Assembly: GCA_964400875.1 (NCBI GenBank)
Contig: CAYNWK010000145.1
Coordinates: 1-10,549, forward strand
Direction of reading: 5' to 3'
Source: CAYNWK01 sp964400875
GTDB taxonomy: Bacteria > Chloroflexota > Anaerolineae > Anaerolineales > UBA4823
DNA length: 10,549 nt
Part shown: positions 1 to 5,638 of the stretch, piece after piece
Layout of the letters: each line of letters begins with the position of its first letter
How positions within the stretch are numbered: the first letter of the stretch is position 1
Made by a program: the position numbers and the translations under genes
The notes under the pieces: model-generated
Told to the model about the DNA's origin: nothing
The model's database searches: none
Seen by the model: the letters and a program-made list of their open reading frames with translations, nothing else

Positions 1-152
1 TTTACATTCGCGGCGACAGCGGCTACGTGATCCTCACCGCGGTCGGCGAAGAGGCCGTGCTCACGGCGCTGGCCCGTGAAGAAGCGAAGCTCGGTCTGGT
101 ATTCCTGGAGATGCGTCGGGCAGCGGAAGACCTGACGAAGGTGGTCGGATGA
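1..152 (+). CDS. Roadblock/LC7 domain protein, C-terminal end (partial)
   Basis: Only the last 49 codons are present; the reading frame enters from the left edge at base 3 and stops with TGA at 150-152. The visible residues include RGDSGYVILTAVGEEAVLTAL followed by REEAKLGLVFLEMRRAAEDL. This matches the last beta strand and final amphipathic helix of Roadblock/LC7 (MglB-like) domains, which typically end in a KLG-(L/V)-x-F-x-(E/D)-M-(K/R)-R-A-A pattern. Such small cytoplasmic proteins usually dimerise and act as GTPase-activating or scaffolding partners of Ras-like GTPases such as MglA; that role is family knowledge and is not shown here. A strong terminator 40 nt downstream makes this the last gene of its transcript. 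The family call rests on pattern recognition of a short piece. Confidence 0.72.
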   Translation, partial: YIRGDSGYVILTAVGEEAVLTALAREEAKLGLVFLEMRRAAEDLTKVVG

Positions 153-191
153 AAAAACAAACGCCAACCACAGCGTACGAATAGCAACCCC

Positions 192-236
192 GTGGGGAGG
201 CGCCGGTAAACGGCCCTCCCCACTTCCTTTGTTGAT
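192..236 (+). terminator. Intrinsic terminator after the Roadblock gene
   Basis: The arms GTGGGGAGG (192-200) and CCTCCCCAC (215-223) pair perfectly. Inside them GCCG (202-205) and CGGC (211-214) pair around a GTAAA loop, leaving a single bulged C at 201. A T-rich tract, TTCCTTTGTT, follows. It separates the Roadblock gene from pyrG, so pyrG probably has its own promoter in 237-284, though I see no convincing -35/-10 pair there. Confidence 0.85.
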
Positions 237-284
237 GGGGATACCCTCGTATTCAGCAGGTATTTTTTGATGGAGAGAGACAGG

Positions 285-1925
285 ATGACGAAATATATCT
301 TCCTTACCGGTGGTGTGGTCAGCTCGGTGGGTAAAGGCGTGACTGCCGCGGCGATCGGCCGTTTGTTGAAGGAGCGCGGATTCTCCGTAGCCGTGCAGAA
401 GCTCGATCCCTATATCAACGTCGATCCTGGCACGATGAGCCCTTACCAGCACGGCGAGGTCTTCGTGCTCGACGATGGCGCGGAAACCGACCTGGACCTG
501 GGGCATTACGAACGTTTTATCGATACCAGCCTCAACAAAGTGTGCAACGTGACCACCGGACAGGTATACGCCGATGTAATCGCCAAGGAACGTCGCGGAG
601 ACTACCTGGGGGGCACCATCCAGGTGATCCCGCACATTACAAACGAGATTAAGCGCCGCATTGGGCTGGTCTCCAAGACGACCGGGGCAGAGATCGTCCT
701 GGTGGAGATCGGCGGCACAGTTGGCGATATCGAATCACTGCCATTCCTGGAAGCGTTACGCCAGATGCGCAGCGATGTGGGGCGTGAGAACAGCCTGTAC
801 ATCCACGTCACCTGGTTGCCGTACATTGGGGCAACGGAGGAGCTCAAAACCAAGCCGACCCAGCATTCGGTTCGCGAGCTGCGTTCCATCGGCATCGCTC
901 CCGATATGATCATGGCCCGTTCCGATCACCCCGTGGACGAAAGTTTACGAGATAAGATCGCCTTGTTCTGCGACGTCGAACGGCGGGCAGTTGTGCCCAT
1001 GGTCACCACGGATAACCTCTATGATGTGCCGCTGGTCCTGGAGAAAGCCCATGTCGGGGATTACCTTCTGGAGCGCATGGGGCTGAAGGCCCGACGCAAA
1101 CCAGAATGGGGGGATTGGGAGCGCCTGGTCGCCGAGGTGCGCCGGGAGAAACCGGCTGTCAAGGTGGCCTTGGTTGGTAAGTACGTCGAGCTGCACGACG
1201 CTTATATGAGCGTGCGGGAAGCCCTCAAACACGCCGCCCTGGCGCTGGGCTTGGAAGTAGACATCGCCTGGGTGCATTCGGCGGAATTGGAAAAGGGCCG
1301 CGGTTGGGAGACGGTCCAGAGCGCCGACGGCATCGTGGTGCCGGGCGGCTTCGGCAGCCGAGGTATCGAGGGCAAGATCCAGGCGGCGCGCTACGCCCGC
1401 CAGGAAAAGGTGCCTTACCTGGGGTTATGCCTGGGGATGCAGCTGATGGTGATCGAGCTCGCCCGCCAGGTCCTGGGGGACGAGGAAGCCAACTCCACCG
1501 AGTTCGACCGTTCAACGCCTCACTCGGTGATCGACTTGATGCCCGACCAACGGGATATCGCTGATATGGGTGGGACGATGCGCCTGGGGTTGTATCCCTG
1601 TGAACTACAGCCCGGGACTCATGCTCAGCGCGCCTACCAGCAAAGCTTGATCTACGAACGCCACCGCCACCGCTTCGAATTCAACAACGCTTATCGGGAA
1701 AAGTTACACGCAGGCGGCATGCGGTTCTCAGGCCTCTCACCGGACGGCAGGCTGGTGGAGATCGCCGAGATGGTCGATCACCCATACATGTTGGGAACCC
1801 AGTTCCACCCGGAGTTCCTCTCCCGGCCGAACCGGCCGCACCCGCTGTTCATCGCCTTCTTGGAAGCGGTGCGCGCTCGCGCCGGGCTGAGCACAGAGGT
1901 CTCGATCGAATCGGTGAGCGTATAA
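285..1925 (+). CDS. pyrG: CTP synthase (glutamine-hydrolysing)
   Basis: Makes CTP from UTP, ATP and glutamine, the last step of de novo pyrimidine nucleotide synthesis; cytoplasmic. The 546 residues match the family's usual 535-550. The N-terminal synthase domain carries the P-loop region SSVGKGVTAA (residues 13-22) and GGTVGDIES (143-151). The C-terminal class I glutamine amidotransferase domain shows the PGGFGSRGIEGK oxyanion region, the nucleophile Cys382 in GLCLGMQ, and His508/Glu510 in HPEF, completing the catalytic triad. I chose ATG 285 (MTKYIFLTGG) because a GGAG Shine-Dalgarno at 272-275 sits about 9 nt upstream and homologues begin with this segment. TTG at 267 and ATG at 270 are in frame but would lie before or inside that ribosome site. 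It is followed by eno after 217 bp with no clear U-tract terminator, so some read-through into eno is possible. Confidence 0.98.
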   Translation: MTKYIFLTGGVVSSVGKGVTAAAIGRLLKERGFSVAVQKLDPYINVDPGTMSPYQHGEVFVLDDGAETDLDLGHYERFIDTSLNKVCNVTTGQVYADVIAKERRGDYLGGTIQVIPHITNEIKRRIGLVSKTTGAEIVLVEIGGTVGDIESLPFLEALRQMRSDVGRENSLYIHVTWLPYIGATEELKTKPTQHSVRELRSIGIAPDMIMARSDHPVDESLRDKIALFCDVERRAVVPMVTTDNLYDVPLVLEKAHVGDYLLERMGLKARRKPEWGDWERLVAEVRREKPAVKVALVGKYVELHDAYMSVREALKHAALALGLEVDIAWVHSAELEKGRGWETVQSADGIVVPGGFGSRGIEGKIQAARYARQEKVPYLGLCLGMQLMVIELARQVLGDEEANSTEFDRSTPHSVIDLMPDQRDIADMGGTMRLGLYPCELQPGTHAQRAYQQSLIYERHRHRFEFNNAYREKLHAGGMRFSGLSPDGRLVEIAEMVDHPYMLGTQFHPEFLSRPNRPHPLFIAFLEAVRARAGLSTEVSIESVSV

Positions 1926-1969
1926 ATGAGCTTTACCTGTTCAATCCGCCTTGAGATGATCGCTTATAC

Positions 1970-1999
1970 TTGATAGAGGGGCAGAATGATATTTAATAT
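1970..1999 (+). promoter_or_regulatory. Possible sigma70-type promoter for eno
   Basis: TTGATA (1970-1975) and TAATAT (1994-1999) are separated by 18 nt and lie in the AT-richest stretch of the pyrG-eno gap. The -35 box matches 5 of 6 and the -10 box 4 of 6 consensus positions. The pair is flanked by a perfect 8-bp inverted repeat, CGCTTATA (1961-1968) and TATAAGCG (1997-2004), whose right arm overlaps the -10 box. No other promoter-like pair in the gap is better, but the call is by eye only. Confidence 0.35.
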
Positions 2000-2054
2000 A
2001 AGCGTTGGAACACCGTGATGAGTTAGCAAGAAACCGATAGTTTCGTCCATCGTT

Positions 2055-2104
2055 CGGCAAAGGACAGGATCATCCATTTTGTGCGCGGATCAACCTGTCC
2101 GCCG
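2055..2104 (+). promoter_or_regulatory. Long imperfect hairpin in the eno leader
   Basis: Three nested helices can stack: CGGC (2055-2058) with GCCG (2101-2104), GGACAGG (2062-2068) with CCTGTCC (2094-2100), and ATCC (2072-2075) with GGAT (2087-2090). They are separated by an AAA bulge on the 5' side and an ATC/CAA internal loop, and close on an 11-nt loop. All 15 pairs are Watson-Crick. There is no U-run after it, so it is not a standard terminator. It ends 28 nt before the eno Shine-Dalgarno and may be a structured leader, an RNA-stability element or the 3' end of the pyrG transcript. Function is unknown. Confidence 0.5.
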
Positions 2105-2142
2105 ACTAATCAGATTTACATGAATAACCAGCGAGGTGAAAT

Positions 2143-3432
2143 ATGGAAACGATAATCGATGATATCATCGGCCGCGAGATCCTGGATTCGCGCGGCAACC
2201 CAACCGTAGAGGTCGAGGTGATGTTGATCGACGGCAGTTTGGGGCGCGCCGCGGTGCCTTCCGGCGCTTCCACAGGCGTGCACGAAGCCCTGGAACTGCG
2301 CGACGGCGAGGAAGACCGCTACGACGGGAAAGGTGTGCTGGAGGCAGTCGATAACGTCAACGAACAGATCGCCGATTTGCTGATCGGCTGGGATGCCACC
2401 GACCAGAAAGCCATCGACGAAGCGATGATCGAGATGGACGGCACGCAGAATAAGTCTAACCTGGGTGCCAACGCCATCTTGGGCGCCAGTTTGGCGGTCG
2501 CCAAGGCGGCGGCGATATCTCTGGGGTTGCCGCTCTACCGCTACATTGGTGGGGTGTATGCTCACGTGTTGCCGGTCCCGATGATGAACATCCTCAACGG
2601 CGGCGCACACACCGGCTGGCAGTCTACCGACGCCCAGGAATTCATGGTGATGCCGCTCGGAGCAGAATCCTTTGCGGAAGGTTTGCGCTGGGGCGCGGAG
2701 ATCTACCACACGTTGAAGGGCGTGCTAAAGGGGCACGGTTATGCTACCCTGGTCGGTGATGAGGGCGGCTACGCGCCGGCGTTGAAGGCCAACTCGGAGG
2801 CCGTGGAAGTGATCCTGGAAGCGATCGAGAAAGCCGGTTACACCGCTGGCGAGCAAGTAGCGATCGCCATAGACCCGGCAGCTTCCGAATTCTATGAGTC
2901 TGAAGAAAAGCGCTATAACTTACGCACCGAAGGCAAGAAATTGACCAGCGCAGAGATGGTCGACTTTTGGAAATCCTGGGTGGAACAATACCCGATCGTT
3001 TCCGTTGAGGATGGTCTGGCGCAGGACGATTGGGAGGGTTGGGCTATGCTTACCGAGGCCATCGGCGACAAGACCCAAATCGTCGGGGATGACCTGCTGG
3101 TGACCAATCCTGAGCGCGTTCGCCGGGCTATTAAAGAGAAGTCAGCCAACGCCCTGCTGGTCAAGCTCAACCAGATCGGTTCGCTGACCGAGACAATCGA
3201 GGCGGTGGAAATCTGCCAACGGGCTGGTTGGCGTGCGGTCACCTCGCACCGCTCCGGCGAGACCGAAGACGCTACTATCGCCGACTTGGCGGTGGCGCTC
3301 AATATGGGCCAGATCAAGACTGGAGCGCCCGCACGCTCAGATCGCGTGGCCAAGTACAACCAGTTACTGCGCATTGAGGAAGAGCTGGGCGAGATCGGCG
3401 TATACGCCGGCTGGGGGGCGTTGCGGCGCTGA
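2143..3432 (+). CDS. eno: Enolase (phosphopyruvate hydratase)
   Basis: Interconverts 2-phosphoglycerate and phosphoenolpyruvate in glycolysis and gluconeogenesis; in bacteria it is cytoplasmic and often also part of the RNA degradosome. The 429 residues are full length. The N-terminal domain has the mobile loop SGASTG (40-45). The TIM-barrel part shows QEF with Glu166, the catalytic Glu207 in GDEGGYAP, the Mg2+ ligands Asp244, Glu289 (SVEDGL) and Asp316 (GDDLLVTN), the catalytic Lys341 (LVKLNQIGSLTE), SHRSGETED (Ser368-His369-Arg370) and Lys392. The substrate loop reads HTGWQSTD rather than the more common HADNxxD type, an unusual variant. The start ATG is supported by GAGGTGA at 2133-2139, 3 nt upstream. 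A strong terminator follows 18 nt after the stop. Confidence 0.98.
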   Translation: METIIDDIIGREILDSRGNPTVEVEVMLIDGSLGRAAVPSGASTGVHEALELRDGEEDRYDGKGVLEAVDNVNEQIADLLIGWDATDQKAIDEAMIEMDGTQNKSNLGANAILGASLAVAKAAAISLGLPLYRYIGGVYAHVLPVPMMNILNGGAHTGWQSTDAQEFMVMPLGAESFAEGLRWGAEIYHTLKGVLKGHGYATLVGDEGGYAPALKANSEAVEVILEAIEKAGYTAGEQVAIAIDPAASEFYESEEKRYNLRTEGKKLTSAEMVDFWKSWVEQYPIVSVEDGLAQDDWEGWAMLTEAIGDKTQIVGDDLLVTNPERVRRAIKEKSANALLVKLNQIGSLTETIEAVEICQRAGWRAVTSHRSGETEDATIADLAVALNMGQIKTGAPARSDRVAKYNQLLRIEEELGEIGVYAGWGALRR

Positions 3433-3450
3433 TCTTTTGAGGTCAAATAG

Positions 3451-3486
3451 AAGACCCGTCGGCTGGATTAGACGACGGGTCTTTTT
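3451..3486 (+). terminator. Intrinsic terminator of eno
   Basis: AAGACCCGTCG (3451-3461) pairs perfectly over 11 bp with CGACGGGTCTT (3473-3483) around an 11-nt loop, and a T5 run ends at 3486. On the opposite strand the stem is followed only by CTATTTGACC, so it may also help stop the convergent minus-strand zinc ribbon transcript, but less efficiently. Confidence 0.92.
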
Positions 3487-3506
3487 AATTCGTGCAGTGT
3501 AGAACC

Positions 3507-4184
3507 TTAAGGGCCTTCCGCTAATTCACCTTCTTTTTCTCCCTGATCAGCAAGGTTCTCGGGAGTTTGCTCGTCGAGAGCCTGTTTCTCAGGCGCTTGC
3601 ACATCCTGGGTAAGTTCTCCCTGAACGTATTCCTCGGAAACTTGCTCCCCTATGGTTTCACCAACCGGTATATTCAACTCACCAGGTTCTTCCTCGACGG
3701 GTAAGGGGCGTAGAGCCTCATCCAGGGTGAGGTGTTCGCGGCGCATACCAGGCGCCGGCGTGCCACAGTAAGGGCACAAGTTCCAAGGCAGTTCCATCAA
3801 TTTGCCGCATTTATGGCAGTTTTTCTTAAGCTTGGTATGGCAGGTGGGGCAGATCATCCAGTTTTCCCGGATGCGCCGGCCGCAGCCCGGACAAAGCGGG
3901 CTTTCCTCGACGCTCTGCAGCAGGGCTTCTTCTTCCAGGGTATGCTGGTATTCTTCCTCCAGGGTGTGGCTTGGCCGAAGGATCAAGTAAATGACGATGC
4001 CAGGGAGGAAGAGCACGGCAACCACCAGGATCGCCAGGATGCGGGCTAACGGATCGCGGGCACGGGCGCGGATATCACGGTAGGTCCAAAATATCAGGCT
4101 TAACCACAGGGCCGCGATAAAGGCAGCGCCCCAGGCGGTCAGGATTAGGAGCAGATTGCTGATCGCGGCAGGGTCAATGGTCAT
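3507..4184 (-). CDS. Membrane-anchored double zinc ribbon protein with acidic tail
   Basis: The 225-aa protein has three parts. The first is two predicted membrane helices (about residues 10-33 and 48-69) separated by a short basic, probably cytoplasmic, loop (YRDIRARARD). The second is a double zinc ribbon of four CxxC knuckles: Cys98/101, Cys112/115, Cys123/126 and Cys137/140. The third is a long acidic, Glu/Gln/Pro-rich C-terminal tail (about 150-225), probably disordered. A short tandem repeat, HTLEEEYQ then HTLEEEAL (73-88), links membrane and zinc parts. Similar two-helix plus zinc ribbon proteins are known in Chloroflexota without assigned function; the knuckle pairing suggests two structural zinc sites for protein or nucleic acid contacts. 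ATG 4184 has no strong Shine-Dalgarno, but it starts just before TM1 and a good promoter lies about 40 nt upstream. It converges on eno and diverges from radC. The role is unknown. Confidence 0.85.
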   Translation of the reverse strand: MTIDPAAISNLLLILTAWGAAFIAALWLSLIFWTYRDIRARARDPLARILAILVVAVLFLPGIVIYLILRPSHTLEEEYQHTLEEEALLQSVEESPLCPGCGRRIRENWMICPTCHTKLKKNCHKCGKLMELPWNLCPYCGTPAPGMRREHLTLDEALRPLPVEEEPGELNIPVGETIGEQVSEEYVQGELTQDVQAPEKQALDEQTPENLADQGEKEGELAEGP

Positions 4185-4222
4185 GATTGGTTAATTCCGG
4201 TCGGTTGGGTCCGGTTGCGGGG

Positions 4223-4250
4223 ATTATAGCACGGAAGTTCCGAAGGTCGA
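4223..4250 (-). promoter_or_regulatory. Sigma70-type promoter for the zinc ribbon gene
   Basis: Read on the minus strand, TCGACC (4250-4245) and a perfect TATAAT (4228-4223) are 16 nt apart. The -10 box is 38 nt upstream of the ATG at 4184, predicting a leader of about 30 nt. Confidence 0.6.
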
Positions 4251-4327
4251 GTTTCATCCTTACACTTCGTTCAGGTAGCCCTTAAATGGTTTGTCCATTT
4301 CCGCGCCATCATGTATATTCATTCTCA

Positions 4328-4435
4328 CAGGAGTTACGCAGCTCTTCGAGAAAGCGAGCCTGTTTGGGCAAGCGAATCCGGCCCAAACACCCCCTTTCCT
4401 CCATCAAGTGCGTAGGTTGAGTGCGACAGTCCTAC
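4328..4435. repeat. Palindromic segment with weak terminal inverted repeats (possible MITE or IS relic)
   Basis: A perfect 9-bp inverted repeat, TGTTTGGGC (4361-4369) and GCCCAAACA (4381-4389), with an 11-nt loop sits near the middle of a segment bounded by CAGGAGTTACGCA (4328-4340) and TGCGACAGTCCTA (4422-4434). The two ends match as inverted repeats at 9 of 13 positions, keeping TGCG and TCCT intact. A further TGCGTA lies at 4409-4414. The hairpin is directly visible; that the whole is a decayed mobile element is inference. There is no U-run, so the hairpin is not a standard terminator. Confidence 0.3.
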
Positions 4436-4506
4436 TTAAAAATTTTAGTTTCCGGCTGCCGTGTGGCGCCGGTTCAGTAATAACCTCTCTTCCGATAGGA
4501 GCGGAG

Positions 4507-5059
4507 ATGAACAGGGAAGAAACCACTTACCGGATCACAGATCTGGCCGAATCCGAACGCCCACGCGAAAGGCTGCTTAAGCACGGGGCTGGAGCGCTGA
4601 CCACCGCCGAGCTGCTGGCGATCTTGTTGCGGGTGGGCGTGCCCGGGGAAAACGCTGTGCAGGTCGGCCAGCGCCTGCTGCTGGCATTTAATGGTCTGAC
4701 CGGGCTGCATCGCGCTCCTATCACCGAGATTTGCAGCCAACACGGGATCGGCGCGGCCAAAGCCGCCCAGATCAAAGCCGCGATTGAGTTGGGGCACCGC
4801 ATGACGGTATTCTCCCCCGAAGAGCGGCCGACCATCCACAGTCCGGCGGACGCCGCCGCCCTGGTGCAGTTCGAAATGAGCGGCCTTGAGCAAGAACACC
4901 TGCGCGTGCTGCTTCTGGACACCCGCAACCGGGTCGTGCACATCGAAGAGGTCTATCGCGGTTCACTGAACTCCTCACAAGTGCGGGTGGGTGAGCTGTT
5001 CAAAGCGGCCATCCGGCGGAACGCAGCGGCCGTGATCGTGGTGCACAACCACCCCAGCG
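4507..5059 (+). CDS. radC: radC exon 1: helix-hairpin-helix domain and first half of the JAMM motif
   Basis: RadC (DUF2466/JAB family) is a widespread protein historically linked to DNA repair; its biochemical role is unsettled. The full coding sequence is join(4507..5059, 7464..7609), giving 232 aa, the normal family length. This exon encodes the N-terminal segment (ITDLAESERPRERLLKHGA), a helix-hairpin-helix-like region (ICSQHGIGAAKAAQIKAA) and the JAMM core up to VVHNHPSG, including His180 and His182. The exon ends after the first base of the Gly185 codon (phase 1). ATG 4507 is preceded by AGGAG at 4497-4501. Without splicing, translation runs seven codons into the intron (counting the hybrid Gly codon and the stop) and ends at TAG 5077-5079, giving a 190-aa product lacking the rest of the metal site. 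Confidence is high because both halves rejoin in frame at an exact group II boundary. Confidence 0.93.
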
Positions 5060-5638
5060 GTGCGACAAGAAGCATGTAGATAGAAAGTTCCCCAAGGAAC
5101 CCTGCCAAGGAGTGTGCAGAGTGGCTAGGGAGGCGGGCGCGGGGACCCGAGGTAGAACCGCGTTCGAAGCCCTCCTGACAATGTAGCTAAGGAGACCCTA
5201 CTCTCCCGAGGCTGCTAGCCAGAGCGTTGCCAGGGTCACGCAAGAAACTGTCGTTTGACGCGTCGCAGATTGGACCACCCGCTTTGACGGTAGGGCCAGG
5301 GTGGAGCCACCGGAATACTTACCTCGCTAGGGTAGGTACAGTCTTCGATGGGCAGGAAGACGGCACTCCGAGGACAACCCGGCTTCCCCGGTGGCGAGCG
5401 AGGCAACGAGCCGAGCCAGGCGTATAGACAGGACCTAAAGCAACGTGACAACGCTATCTATGTGAACTTGTGAACCGTGTAAAGCTCTCCAGCGATGGAG
5501 TAGGCTAACCTGCGGCCAGAAGCTTTACACGGGGCGGAGCCTTCGTAGTAGTCGGAGACAGGGAAAACCTGTCACAGGGCGAAGGAAGGCAGTTGAGTTT
5601 GCCCAAGTCATTTGTGAACTAAGACGGAGTGAGGACGT
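5060..5638 (+). ncRNA. Intron RNA domains I-III and the 5' part of domain IV
   Basis: This 579-nt stretch has no credible gene and is structured ribozyme RNA. It opens with GTGCGAC. A perfect 12-bp helix, CCGTGTAAAGCT (5475-5486) with AGCTTTACACGG (5521-5532), encloses a small CTCC/GGAG hairpin (5487-5490 with 5497-5500) and is probably domain II. Domain III follows: CCTTCG (5540-5545) pairs with CGAAGG (5580-5585), encloses GTAGTAGTCGGAG (5545-5557), and contains the hairpin GACAGG/CCTGTC (5558-5563 with 5569-5574). Domain I is 5060 to about 5470, but its tertiary-contact elements need covariance modelling. Translation of the maturase frame begins 49-53 nt after domain III. Confidence 0.8.

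Larger units (their letters stand above)
4185..4506. other. Divergent intergenic region between the zinc ribbon gene and radC
   Basis: This 322-bp gap holds the minus-strand promoter (4223-4250), a small hairpin AAATGG/CCATTT (4284-4289 with 4295-4300), a palindrome-bearing segment at 4328-4435, and the radC ribosome site AGGAG at 4497-4501. The frame upstream of the radC ATG is open from 4291, but its translation has no recognisable domain and no ribosome site, so I do not extend radC. I found no convincing plus-strand promoter; an AT-rich stretch at 4435-4449 is the best place to look. Confidence 0.6.

Noticed and set aside
267..284. Upstream TTG/ATG starts for pyrG
   Set aside because: They would place the start before or inside the GGAG ribosome site that serves ATG 285, and homologues start at MTKYIF-like sequence.
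2116..2709. Minus-strand frame of 197 codons over the start of eno
   Set aside because: It is fully antisense to a firmly identified enolase and shows no recognisable family.
4291..5079. A longer 262-codon version of the gene before the intron
   Set aside because: The extra 72 codons upstream of ATG 4507 have no recognisable domain, start with TTG and lack a ribosome site, whereas 4507 has AGGAG. The final codons are intron sequence.
4507..5079. radC as a simple pseudogene truncated by insertion
   Set aside because: Exact group II boundaries, intact domain V, branch adenosine and maturase, and an in-frame rejoining of both exons argue for a functional spliced gene.
5227..5427. Small 66-codon frame in the intron 5' region
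   Set aside because: It lies in structured domain I RNA, shows no domain and has no convincing ribosome site.
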